Source: Caulobacteraceae bacterium (GTDB lineage Bacteria > Pseudomonadota > Alphaproteobacteria > Caulobacterales > Caulobacteraceae). Taken from it: a stretch of DNA of 64,000 nucleotides. A program made the position numbers and the translations under genes. Each line of letters begins with the position of its first letter. The first letter of the stretch is position 1. The stretch spans positions 248,001 to 312,000 of the forward strand of contig JAIXZX010000012.1 of the NCBI GenBank assembly GCA_027489335.1, in the 5' to 3' direction. A model generated the notes under the pieces. That model was not told the DNA's origin and made no database searches. It worked only from the letters and a program-made list of their open reading frames with translations. Shown one piece after another: positions 8,523-16,021 of the stretch.

Positions 8523-8876
8523 CTAGCGGGCGTCGCGGACGGCGCCGGTGGCCGGGTCGATGCGGACCACCGGCAGATCGGCGGAGCGCCAGGCGGCGAT
8601 GCCGCCGTCCAGGTGGCCGGCCACCTCGACCCCGGCCTTGCGGCAGAGGTCCATGGCCATGGCCGACCGCTTGCCTGACCCGCATTGCAGGACGATGGCC
8701 CGAGGGCCGCCGGCCGGCAGGGTGTCGGGGTCGAAGGTGGAGAGGGGAGCATTCAGCGCCCCGTGAATGCGCTCGGACGCGTACTCCGCCGGCTCCCGGA
8801 CATCGATCAGGACGATCTGACGGGCGACAAGCCGGTCGTGAACGTCAGAGGGGGTGAGGTCGAGGGGCGTGGTCAT
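8523..8876 (-). CDS. Single-domain rhodanese sulfurtransferase
   Basis: 117-residue rhodanese. The active-site loop is LQCGSGKRSA with catalytic Cys65; the CH2A-like VLIDVREPAEY (about residues 22-32) and the HLDGGIAAW motif (88-96) are also present. It transfers sulfane sulfur from persulfides to thiols in the cytoplasm. The start at 8876 has a GGAGAG ribosome-binding site; an upstream in-frame ATG at 8930 lies inside the palindrome at 8912-8933 and is unlikely. It is the first gene of the operon that continues into the RND adaptor, pump and ArsR regulator. Its domain corresponds to the N-terminal half of E. coli YgaP; the membrane half is encoded separately at 10788. Confidence 0.88.
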   Translation of the reverse strand: MTTPLDLTPSDVHDRLVARQIVLIDVREPAEYASERIHGALNAPLSTFDPDTLPAGGPRAIVLQCGSGKRSAMAMDLCRKAGVEVAGHLDGGIAAWRSADLPVVRIDPATGAVRDAR

Positions 8877-8911
8877 GCGTGGATCTCTCCGGCCAATCGT
8901 GAAAACCATTG

Positions 8912-8933
8912 TATATGCGCAAATACGCATATA
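8912..8933. promoter_or_regulatory. AT-rich palindrome, candidate ArsR-family operator 2
   Basis: Perfect 8-bp arms TATATGCG (8912-8919) and CGCATATA (8926-8933) separated by 6 bases, in the 164-base divergent gap between rhodanese (start 8876) and SQR (start 9041). It is the most AT-rich stretch in the region. It shares the sequence GCAAAT followed by a purine and CG with the other divergent gap of this locus, near 2449. This fits one repressor controlling both promoter pairs. Confidence 0.55.
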
Positions 8934-9040
8934 AGGGTTTCACCGGCCCATTCAAGCGAGATCGAAACCTGGGGCCTGGGGACGAACGCCGCCTTGACCG
9001 TGATCAATGTCAGGGCCTGGAAAGAGATCAGGGTTATCTG

Positions 9041-10318
9041 ATGAAAAAGCCAGTCATCGCCATCCTGGGCGCCGGTCTCGGCGGATCAGTCGCCGCCTTC
9101 GAGATCAAGGAAGCCGTCGGATCAAAGGCCGAGGTCGTGGTGGTGTCCCAGGGGGACACCTTCCACTTCGTGCCCTCCAACCCTTGGGTGGCGGTCGGAT
9201 GGCGCGACCGTGAGGCTATCGAAGTCCACCTGCCGCCGATCATGGCGAAGAAGAAGATCGGCTATACCGGCGTGGGCGCCCGACGTGTGCATCCGCAGGA
9301 GAACCGGCTGGAGCTGGGGGATGGTGAGAGCCTCTTCTACGACTATCTGGTGATCGCCACAGGGCCGGAGCTGGCGTTTGACGAGATCGAGGGGCTTGGC
9401 CCCGAGGGGTTCACCCAGTCGGTCTGTCATGTGGACCACGCCGAGCGGGCCGCCGAGGCCTTTGAAGCCTTCGCCCGCAAACCCGGCCCCATCGTGGTGG
9501 GCGCGGTGCAGGGCGCCTCCTGCTACGGCCCGGCCTATGAATTCGCCATGATCCTCGACACCGAGCTGCGGCGTCGCAAGATCCGCGACCAGGTTCCAAT
9601 GACTTTCGTCACGGCCGAGCCCTATGTGGGTCATCTGGGGCTGGACGGGGTGGGCGACACCAAGGGCCTGCTGGAGAGCGAGATGCGCCAGAGGCACATC
9701 AAGTTCATCACCAACGCCAAGGTGGCCAAGGTCAGCGAGGGCCTGATGGCGGTGGAGGAGATCGCCGAGGACGGCTCGGTCAAGGCGACGCACGACCTGC
9801 CCTTCGCCTATTCCATGATGCTGCCGGCCTTCCGCGGTGTGCCCGCCGTCATGGGGATCGAGGGGCTCACCAATCCCAGGGGCTTCATCCTGGCCGACAG
9901 GCATCAGCGCAACCCGACCTATCCCAATGTCTTCTCCCTCGGCGTCTGCGTGGCGATCCCGCCCATGGGCAAGACCCCGGTGCCGGTGGGCGTGCCCAAG
10001 ACCGGCTTCATGATCGAGAGCATGGTCACCGCCATCGCCGAGAACCTGAAGGCGCTGCTGGCCGGCGAGGCGCCGAGCCGCGAGGCGACGTGGAACGCTA
10101 TCTGCCTGGCCGATTTCGGCGACAGCGGCGTGGCCTTCATCGCCCAGCCGCAGATCCCGCCGCGTAACCTGAACTGGGCCGCCGAGGGGCGCTGGGTCCA
10201 TCTGGCGAAGATCGGGTTCGAGAAGTACTTCATCTCGAAGATCCGGCGAGGCGAGGCCACGCCGTTCTATGAGAAGCTCGCCCTTGATCTGATCGGGGCC
10301 CGTAAGCTGAAGGCCTGA
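9041..10318 (+). CDS. sqr: Sulfide:quinone oxidoreductase
   Basis: 425-residue FAD-dependent membrane-associated oxidoreductase that oxidises sulfide to persulfide or polysulfide and passes electrons to quinone. The N-terminal Rossmann motif is ILGAGLGGS (residues 8-16) and a second FAD motif ATGPEL is at 106-111. Three cysteines at 129, 161 (in GASCYGPAYE) and 355 match closely the spacing of the three redox cysteines of A. ferrooxidans SQR (128, 160, 356), which distinguishes it from NADH dehydrogenase and from flavocytochrome c relatives. The ATG at 9041 begins the Rossmann fold; an upstream in-frame start at 8909 would put the palindrome inside the gene and is rejected. It is followed within 3 bases by trxC. 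Confidence 0.9.
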   Translation: MKKPVIAILGAGLGGSVAAFEIKEAVGSKAEVVVVSQGDTFHFVPSNPWVAVGWRDREAIEVHLPPIMAKKKIGYTGVGARRVHPQENRLELGDGESLFYDYLVIATGPELAFDEIEGLGPEGFTQSVCHVDHAERAAEAFEAFARKPGPIVVGAVQGASCYGPAYEFAMILDTELRRRKIRDQVPMTFVTAEPYVGHLGLDGVGDTKGLLESEMRQRHIKFITNAKVAKVSEGLMAVEEIAEDGSVKATHDLPFAYSMMLPAFRGVPAVMGIEGLTNPRGFILADRHQRNPTYPNVFSLGVCVAIPPMGKTPVPVGVPKTGFMIESMVTAIAENLKALLAGEAPSREATWNAICLADFGDSGVAFIAQPQIPPRNLNWAAEGRWVHLAKIGFEKYFISKIRRGEATPFYEKLALDLIGARKLKA

Positions 10319-10320
10319 CC

Positions 10321-10758
10321 ATGCGCCAGATCGTCTGCCCCGCCTGTGCGGCGGCCAATCGCATTCCTGCTGACCGTGACGCCGGCGCCGCCAAGTGCGG
10401 CCGCTGCGGCGTGCGGCTGTTTCAGGGTCAGCCCACCGAGGTCGACGCCGCCGGGCTTCAGACTCACCGCCGGGCCAATCAGGGGGTGGCTGTCCTGCTG
10501 GATGTCTGGGCGCCCTGGTGCGGACCCTGCCGGTCGATGGCGCCGCACTTTTCCGCCGCCGCTGCGCGGCTGGAGCCGAATGTGCGGCTGCTGAAGCTCA
10601 ACGCCGACGAGGCGCCCGACGCCAGCGCGTCGCTCGGGGTCTCCGGCATTCCAGCCCTGATCCTGCTGAAGGATGGCCGCGAGGTTGCCCGCCGGGCGGG
10701 CGCCATGACCACCGATCAGATCACCGCCTGGGTGTCCCAGGCCCTGGCTGAGGCCTAG
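10321..10758 (+). CDS. trxC: Thioredoxin 2 with N-terminal zinc finger
   Basis: 145-residue TrxC-type thioredoxin. Zinc ligands are CPAC (Cys6, Cys9) and CGRC (Cys26, Cys29); the redox site is WCGPC (Cys67, Cys70), and the cis-proline loop is GIPAL. TrxC reduces disulfides in the cytoplasm and can also reduce protein persulfides, which suits its position 3 bases behind sqr. The first 35 residues and overall length match E. coli TrxC. Expression is probably driven from the sqr promoter and its palindrome. Confidence 0.93.
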   Translation: MRQIVCPACAAANRIPADRDAGAAKCGRCGVRLFQGQPTEVDAAGLQTHRRANQGVAVLLDVWAPWCGPCRSMAPHFSAAAARLEPNVRLLKLNADEAPDASASLGVSGIPALILLKDGREVARRAGAMTTDQITAWVSQALAEA

Positions 10759-10787
10759 CGCCCCCGCCGAACGAAGGACAAAACCCC

Positions 10788-10991
10788 ATGACCCTTGATC
10801 GCGCCGTCTTCGTCTTCGCCGGCCTTGTCGTCCTGGCCGGCGTCGCCCTGGCCCACCTTGTCAGCCCCTGGTGGATGCTGCTCAGCGCCTTCGCCGGCGC
10901 CAACATGATCCAGGCGGCCTTCACCGGATTCTGCCCGGCGGCCTTGGTGTTCAAGAAGCTGGGGATCCGCCCGGGCCAGGCCTTCCGCTGA
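10788..10991 (+). CDS. Small YgaP-like membrane protein (DUF2892)
   Basis: 67-residue protein with two hydrophobic segments (about residues 7-24 and 29-50) separated by a short SPWW turn. The motif TGFCPAALVFKKLGI after the second helix is characteristic of DUF2892 proteins, the membrane half of YgaP-type rhodaneses; the Cys in FCP is conserved. It may keep a rhodanese or sulfane sulfur near the membrane. Third gene of the sqr-trxC run, 29 bases after trxC. Its last 41 bases overlap the 3' end of the convergent nitronate monooxygenase gene. Confidence 0.8.
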   Translation: MTLDRAVFVFAGLVVLAGVALAHLVSPWWMLLSAFAGANMIQAAFTGFCPAALVFKKLGIRPGQAFR

Positions 10992-12057
10992 GGCGCGCCA
11001 GGCAGGCCAGGCCTTCCCGCGCCAGCTGAAGGGTGAGGTCTTCGGCGTCCATGGGCGTCGCCAGGGCTGCGGCCTGACCGGCCCAGAGCGGGGTGAAATC
11101 TTCCGGGGTCGAGGACGCCGCCCTCAGCGAGCCCAGGGCGGCGGCCGCGTGCGGGAAGGGCGGCGCATCGGCCGACAGCGGACCGATCTCGGCCATCAGG
11201 CGGTTGATGATGCCCCGGGCCGGCCGGCCGGTGAACAGATTGGTCACAGCAGTCCCGTCGTCGCGGGCCGTGGCCAGCGCGTCGCGGTGGAATTGCGGGA
11301 TCAGAGACTGGGGGCAGGGCAGATAGGCCGTGCCGATCTGAACGGCGGCGGCGCCCAGGGCGAAGGCTGCGGCGATCCCCCGGCCGTCAGCGATCCCGCC
11401 CGCCGCGATCACGGGAATGTCCACCGCATCGACGATCTGAGGCAGCAGGGCCATGAGGCCAGGCTGAGCGCTCATGTCTCCGGTGAGGAAGGCGCCGCGA
11501 TGGCCGCCCGCCTCATAGCCCATGGCGATCACGGCGTCGCAACCGCGGTCGGACAACCAGATCGCCTCGGCCACCGTCGTGGCCGAGCTGACGATCCGGG
11601 CGCCGGTCGCCTTCACCCGCTCAAGCAAGGCCGGTTCCGGCAGGCCGAAGTGGAAACTGACCACTTCTGGTCGGACCTGCTCGACGACCGCGCAGAAGGC
11701 GGCGTCGAAGGGCGCTCGTCCGGCCGCCGGCGCTGGCGCAAGGGGATCGAGGCCGAGCTCCAGATAGTAGGGCGTCAGGCGTTGGCGCCACGTCGCCAGC
11801 ACAGCCTCCTCGGGCTCGCTCGACCGGTGGCAGAAGAAGTTCAGGTTCAGGGGCCCTGCGGTTCCCGCCCGATACTCGGCCGCCTGTTGCAGGACAGCGT
11901 CCGGCGTCAGCAAGGCGCAGGGCAGGGCGCCCAGGCCGCCGGCCCGGCTGACGGTCAGAGCCAGGTCGACCCCCGAGGCCCCGGCCATGGGAGCCTGCAG
12001 GATAGGATGGGTGACCTGGAAGAGCTCGATGATCCGGCGATCTGGCCAAGGGGACAT
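10951..12057 (-). CDS. Nitronate monooxygenase (2-nitropropane dioxygenase family)
   Basis: 368-residue FMN-dependent TIM-barrel enzyme. Seen: the N-terminal strand THPILQAPMAG (about residues 16-26), the AGGLGAL loop (39-45), the active-site motif GYEAGGHRG (180-188, His186) and phosphate-binding AAGGIADGRG. The family oxidises alkyl nitronates such as propionate-3-nitronate to carbonyl compounds and nitrite. The 3' end overlaps the DUF2892 gene by 41 bases in convergent orientation, so no terminator fits between them. No sulfur link is evident, so it is probably independent of the sulfide locus. The related enoyl reductase FabK is an alternative for this fold, but the active-site motif fits nitronate monooxygenase better. 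Confidence 0.85.
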   Translation of the reverse strand: MSPWPDRRIIELFQVTHPILQAPMAGASGVDLALTVSRAGGLGALPCALLTPDAVLQQAAEYRAGTAGPLNLNFFCHRSSEPEEAVLATWRQRLTPYYLELGLDPLAPAPAAGRAPFDAAFCAVVEQVRPEVVSFHFGLPEPALLERVKATGARIVSSATTVAEAIWLSDRGCDAVIAMGYEAGGHRGAFLTGDMSAQPGLMALLPQIVDAVDIPVIAAGGIADGRGIAAAFALGAAAVQIGTAYLPCPQSLIPQFHRDALATARDDGTAVTNLFTGRPARGIINRLMAEIGPLSADAPPFPHAAAALGSLRAASSTPEDFTPLWAGQAAALATPMDAEDLTLQLAREGLACLARLSGRPGPGGSPAS

Positions 12058-12413
12058 GCGGCGCCTGTGCTGTTGCCCGATGTTCGGGGGGATGAACCGT
12101 GCAGGGATGACCGCCGCGTGCGAGCCGATCGGCCCCGCCGCGGCGGAATCGTCGGGAAACGCTTACAATGGGGCCCGGGCGTGACCTATAGTGGTCCCGA
12201 TGGGTGTGATCGCCTTGGCTGCGCGCCCGAACTGGCGTTCCGCGGACTTGGTCGGCGGACTCTGCGCCAGCGGCGGCCACGCGCCCGCGTCCGCTGCTGG
12301 CGGGGCGGACATGGTCCGGGCGCCGGCATTCCGGATCGCCCAGCGTCCCTGCTTCACCTGCGCGCCATGGGCGGCGCCGCGGCCTGCGCGGAGTGAGAGG
12401 AACGCGAGTTCAA
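12058..12413. other. Intergenic region, no supported gene
   Basis: 356 bases between divergent genes. It must contain promoters for the nitronate monooxygenase (minus) and for the unknown gene at 12414 (plus). A 78-codon open frame at 12191-12427 has no recognisable domain and overlaps the next gene, so I do not call it. I see no clear palindrome, tRNA or terminator here. Confidence 0.4.
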
Positions 12414-12983
12414 GTGAGCAAGACTGAGATTACCCCCACCCCGTCCGGCAAGATGGACGTGACCCATGGCTGCTACCGCATTCTGGCCGGGCCCCGCGGC
12501 GAGGTCGGTGAGGCGATCGCCTATGTGGGGATGCGCAAGCTGGATCAGCTGACCGAAGATTCCGTCGAACAGGCGCTCGCCGTGATGATCGCCCGGCTCG
12601 ATATCCGCCGAGACGCCTTCGTCGCCCAGCGCGACGAGCACGGCCTGCCCAGCGTGGATGAGTATCGCGAGGCCCTCGACGCTACGCCTCTGGTGATGGA
12701 GTCCCGTCTCGACAACACCCTGCACGCCCACTCCCAGCGCCCGGGCGCCCGGGCCAATGCGGGAGATCTCGCCAGGTCCTGCGGCCTGACCGAGACAGCC
12801 TTCTGGCTGGAATATGGACGCCTCGGCCGTCGCCTGAGCGCCCTGCTGGCCATCGACCCGCCGAAGGACAAAACAGTCCGCCAGCTCGCCTCGCTCTATC
12901 CCTTCGCGACCTTCGAGGCCGGGGCGCGCCCGAGCGACCTGACGATCACCCTGCGCCCCGCCTTCCTGGAAGCCCTGCAATAG
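12414..12983 (+). CDS. Conserved-looking hypothetical protein, function unknown
   Basis: 189-residue soluble protein that I do not recognise. It has no signal peptide, no transmembrane segment and no cofactor motif. The N-terminal ~75 residues look like a mixed alpha/beta domain (YRILAGPRGEVGEAIAYVGM, then an acidic helix LTEDSVEQALAVMIARLDI); the C-terminal part is alpha-helical with Arg-rich patches. The start is GTG 12414, behind a GAGAGG site; an in-frame GTG at 12393 is the alternative. Codon use resembles the neighbours, so it is probably real. It stops 10 bases from the convergent DUF3299 gene. Confidence 0.6.
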   Translation: MSKTEITPTPSGKMDVTHGCYRILAGPRGEVGEAIAYVGMRKLDQLTEDSVEQALAVMIARLDIRRDAFVAQRDEHGLPSVDEYREALDATPLVMESRLDNTLHAHSQRPGARANAGDLARSCGLTETAFWLEYGRLGRRLSALLAIDPPKDKTVRQLASLYPFATFEAGARPSDLTITLRPAFLEALQ

Positions 12984-12993
12984 GCGCCGTCGT

Positions 12994-13482
12994 TCAGAGG
13001 GCCCGGCCGGAATTGATCTTGTAGAAGACGCCACCTTCGTCCTGGCCGCTCAGCTCCAGCACGCCCTCAATGGTCTTCACCCCATAGTCGAAGACGACGC
13101 CCTTGTCGGTCTTGACCTCGATGAACTGCATGGGACTGGGATTGAGGTGGAACGGGCAGTCTGGCGGGTAGGCCAGCAGGACGAAGTGCGTCTGGGTCTT
13201 GCCGTTCTGCAGGGGCATCATATAGCCCGACACCTTCACCTTCTTGCCCTTCAGCGCCAGGACGCCGGGGGGGAAGTCGGGCTTGGACAGGAGATAGCCG
13301 CGGGTATCGGTGCGGGTGATCTCCTTCGTCGACTCCAGCAACGCCCAGGAGACGCCGCCCGGTGGCGTGGCGGCCGGCTTCCAGACACTTTCGGTCGGGG
13401 CGGCGGGGCGCGACTGCAGCGCAGCGCCCGCGGGCGTGGCGGCGACCACCAGGGTCAGGGCCAGCATGAGCCGGACGAACAT
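12994..13482 (-). CDS. DUF3299 periplasmic protein
   Basis: 162-residue exported protein with a Sec signal peptide (about residues 1-20, ending PAGA). The mature part contains GKKVKVSGYMMPLQ and FVLLAYPPDCPFH, the hallmark strands of DUF3299 proteins, including a conserved Cys next to Pro and His that could bind metal. The biochemical role of DUF3299 is not established. It is the last of three minus-strand genes with an FtsX-like permease and a LolD-like ATPase, 11 bases after the permease stop, so it is probably the periplasmic partner of that transporter. Confidence 0.78.
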   Translation of the reverse strand: MFVRLMLALTLVVAATPAGAALQSRPAAPTESVWKPAATPPGGVSWALLESTKEITRTDTRGYLLSKPDFPPGVLALKGKKVKVSGYMMPLQNGKTQTHFVLLAYPPDCPFHLNPSPMQFIEVKTDKGVVFDYGVKTIEGVLELSGQDEGGVFYKINSGRAL

Positions 13483-13493
13483 GACGTTACTCC

Positions 13494-14804
13494 TTAGCGG
13501 GTGTCGGCGAGGGTCTTGGCGATATCGACCCGAAAGACTTTGAGGGCCGGAATGAGCGCTGCAAGAGCGCCCATGCCGATCGCGGCCATGACGATCATCA
13601 ATTCTGCAGGCTCGAAGCGGGCGGCGGTGAGGCCCATGTCCCGAAGCTGCGGGAAACTCGCGGCCGAGGCGGCGACCACCGCATGACCGACCGCCACGCC
13701 CAGCAGGGCGCCGGCCGCGGCCAGCAGCACGCCTTCCAGGATGATATGTCCGAAGATGGCGCCTGGGCGTGCGCCCATGACCCGTAGCATGGCCATGTCG
13801 CCCTCGCGCTGACGCAGGGCCGAATAGAGCGCCACGAAAATCGAGAGACCGCTGGTGGCCATCAGCAGGATGGCGAAGGCTCGCACGGCGTCGATTCCCA
13901 CCCCCAGCAGGGACAGGAGCCGGGTCATCTCCACCGCTGGCGCGGCGGCCTGCAGTTCGGTCTGCTTATTGATGAAGTTGGGCAGGCGGACCGCGGCCAT
14001 GGATGAGCGGTACTTGATCAGCAGCGCCGTGACTTCCAGGTCCCCGCCGCCGGCGTGGGCGGCGTGCTCAGTCTCCACGGGTGCATGGTCATCAGGCTCG
14101 TGGTCGTGAGCCGCATGATCCTGCTGGCCGTCGCCGTCATGGTCATGACCGTCGTGGTCGTCAGTCGAGCCCTCGGCGGGCGGGGCTTCAAAGCCGTGGG
14201 CGGCCCAGATACTGCCCACCGGGGTGACGATCAGTCGGTCGAGCACCGTGCCGGTGGGGGCCAGGATGCCGACCACCTCGAAGGGTGTCTCTTCATGGTC
14301 GTGACCGTCGCCGGACAGGCCGTGGGAGCCCACGAACTTCTGGCCGAGCCCCGCGCCCGTCTCGCGGGCCACCTGGGCGCCGATCACCGCCTGATAGTCA
14401 GCGGCGAACATCTGTCCCTGGGCCAGAACGCCGCCGAAATTCTCCACGTAAGCCGGTTCGGTTCCGACGATCCGGTAACCGCGGAAACTGTCGCCGAGCG
14501 CCAGCGGGATCACCTCGGCCACCGTCGGATCGGCCCGGAGCAGGTCGACCGTCGCCAGGGGAATGTTCCCGGTGGGGACGTCCACCTGATAGATGCTCGA
14601 CAGGATCAACTGCAGGGGCGAGCCCTTGGCCCCCACCACGAGATCGATCCCCTGGGCGTCCCGTTCGAACCGCTCGGCGAGCTGGCTGGAGAACAGCACC
14701 AGGATCACCAGGGTGGCCACGCTCAGCGTCAGGAGCAGGATGTTCAGCGCCGTGTTGAGCGCCCGGTCCTTGAGATAGGCGAGGGACAGGCCGGCCAGGG
14801 TCAT
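13494..14804 (-). CDS. FtsX/MacB-type ABC permease with His-rich periplasmic insert
   Basis: 436-residue permease. A first transmembrane helix (about residues 18-40) is followed by a large periplasmic domain and three C-terminal helices (about 300-425), the FtsX-like arrangement of MacB/LolC-type proteins that transmit force to the periplasm and do not form a classic channel. Between residues 215 and 250 nine histidines alternate with Asp, Glu and Gly, with more His at 161-170. Such inserts usually bind Zn, Cu or Ni. The 5' end overlaps the ATPase stop by four bases, so the two genes are coupled. The metal role is inference from composition. Confidence 0.85.
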   Translation of the reverse strand: MTLAGLSLAYLKDRALNTALNILLLTLSVATLVILVLFSSQLAERFERDAQGIDLVVGAKGSPLQLILSSIYQVDVPTGNIPLATVDLLRADPTVAEVIPLALGDSFRGYRIVGTEPAYVENFGGVLAQGQMFAADYQAVIGAQVARETGAGLGQKFVGSHGLSGDGHDHEETPFEVVGILAPTGTVLDRLIVTPVGSIWAAHGFEAPPAEGSTDDHDGHDHDGDGQQDHAAHDHEPDDHAPVETEHAAHAGGGDLEVTALLIKYRSSMAAVRLPNFINKQTELQAAAPAVEMTRLLSLLGVGIDAVRAFAILLMATSGLSIFVALYSALRQREGDMAMLRVMGARPGAIFGHIILEGVLLAAAGALLGVAVGHAVVAASAASFPQLRDMGLTAARFEPAELMIVMAAIGMGALAALIPALKVFRVDIAKTLADTR

Positions 14805-15469
14805 GCGGCCACCCGCGGCGGCGCCAGCGTCAGGGTGCGATCGAATCTCGCCCGCAGTCGGTTGTCATGGGTGGCGATCAGCAAGGTGGCGCCCGTGGCC
14901 TCGGCCGTGGCCAGCAGGAGGTCGGACATGGCCACGGCGTTGGCGTCGTCCAGGGCCGAAGTCGGCTCGTCGGCGACCACGATGGCCGGCTTGGCGCAGA
15001 GCGCCCGGGCGATGGCCGCCCGTTGGCCTTCCCCCTGGCTCAGTTCCCGGGGGCGGGCGTCGGCCCGGTGGGTCAGGCCCACCTGGGCGATCAGGGCCTC
15101 GATGGCGGCCGGCTCGTTCTCGCCCAGGGCCAGGCGCTGGGCCAGGGCCAGATTCTGACGGACGCTGAGGGCGCCGATCAGCCGAAGAGTCTGGAAGACG
15201 ACGCCTACGGTGCGGCGGCGCAGCTGGTCCCTCTGGGCGGCGGGCAGGGCCGACATGACCTGTCCGGCGATCCGCACCTCGCCTGAGGTCGGGGTGATCA
15301 GGCCAGTGATCACATTGATCAGGGTGGTCTTTCCGCTGCCAGAGGGGCCCAGCAACAGGGTGTGCTGGCCCTTGGCGGCGGTGAAGGCTGGAGCGGCCAT
15401 CACGCAGCGCCCGGCGATCTCATGGCGGAGGTCTTGGACCTCGATCAAGGGTTCGTCGGGCGTCGTCAT
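14801..15469 (-). CDS. ABC transporter ATP-binding protein (LolD/MacB-type)
   Basis: 222-residue ATPase that powers the FtsX-like permease. Walker A is GPSGSGKTT (residues 41-49), Q-loop Gln93, signature LSQGEGQR (143-150, a variant of LSGGQ), Walker B AIVVADEP (162-169) followed by TSALD, and the H-loop His201 in ATHD. Length and order match LolD/MacB N-terminal ATPases. First gene of the three-gene run, with a start at ATG 15469. With the permease and DUF3299 protein it forms a probable mechanotransmission system acting in the periplasm. Confidence 0.92.
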   Translation of the reverse strand: MTTPDEPLIEVQDLRHEIAGRCVMAAPAFTAAKGQHTLLLGPSGSGKTTLINVITGLITPTSGEVRIAGQVMSALPAAQRDQLRRRTVGVVFQTLRLIGALSVRQNLALAQRLALGENEPAAIEALIAQVGLTHRADARPRELSQGEGQRAAIARALCAKPAIVVADEPTSALDDANAVAMSDLLLATAEATGATLLIATHDNRLRARFDRTLTLAPPRVAA

Positions 15470-15525
15470 GCGATCGGCGCGGAGTGTCCTGAGAACTGAA
15501 GCGAAAAGCAGGCGGACAGTGAAGT

Positions 15526-15819
15526 CTAGCGCGCAGCGACGACCTGGCGGCGGCTGGCCTCCGCCACCTGGCGCTCGTCCGGACCCGGCTCGACCTTGAT
15601 GGCGAAGCGGCTGATCAGGGCGGCGCGGCCGGCCATGATGTCCTTTTCGCGCATGGCGTCCCGGGCGGCGGCGTCGGCGTTTCGCCGCTCATCAGGGCTC
15701 ATGTCCCGATAGCTGAAATAGGCCGACATGGGGCTGTAGTCGGCGCCATGCTGATCGCAGGCCTGGGCTGCGCCAGCGCCAAGGGCCAGGACGGTTCCAA
15801 GCAGGATGGCGACGCGCAT
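15526..15819 (-). CDS. Small secreted hypothetical protein
   Basis: 97-residue protein with a clear Sec signal peptide (MRVAILLGTVLALGAGAAQA, cleavage before or near Cys21). The mature 75 residues are hydrophilic, with SYRDMSPDERRNADAAARDAMREKD forming a charged helix of which only the pattern is notable. I do not recognise a family. ATG 15819 is chosen because GGGAGA lies at normal distance; an in-frame ATG two codons earlier is too close to that site. It precedes the ABC operon by 56 bases on the same strand and could be co-transcribed. Confidence 0.65.
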   Translation of the reverse strand: MRVAILLGTVLALGAGAAQACDQHGADYSPMSAYFSYRDMSPDERRNADAAARDAMREKDIMAGRAALISRFAIKVEPGPDERQVAEASRRQVVAAR

Positions 15820-16021
15820 GATCATTCTCCCAACGGACTGGCGAAATGTTACAAAGAAACACCGCGTCTGACGACAGGTGATTGACGTCAGTGGGCGATT
15901 CCTTCGCGATTGGTCAGGGAATTGGCGGAAACCGCACATCCTCAGGGCAAACCTTGCGGATTTTCATGCCTCAGGCCCCGCATCTTGGGTCTGCGGCCCA
16001 GCCTGTACCGGAATCGACCCC

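Noticed and set aside
8877-8930. Longer rhodanese start at 8930
   Set aside because: It would put the palindrome 8912-8933 inside the coding sequence and adds residues without rhodanese character; 8876 has a good ribosome-binding site.
8909-9040. Longer SQR start at 8909
   Set aside because: The Rossmann motif begins right after ATG 9041, and the upstream codons include the operator palindrome.
12191-12427. 78-codon frame in the 12058-12413 gap
   Set aside because: No ribosome-binding site that I can support, no domain, and it runs over the start of the next gene.
13500-14110. Plus-strand frames opposite the FtsX-like permease
   Set aside because: Shadows of the permease gene; no start sites or domains.
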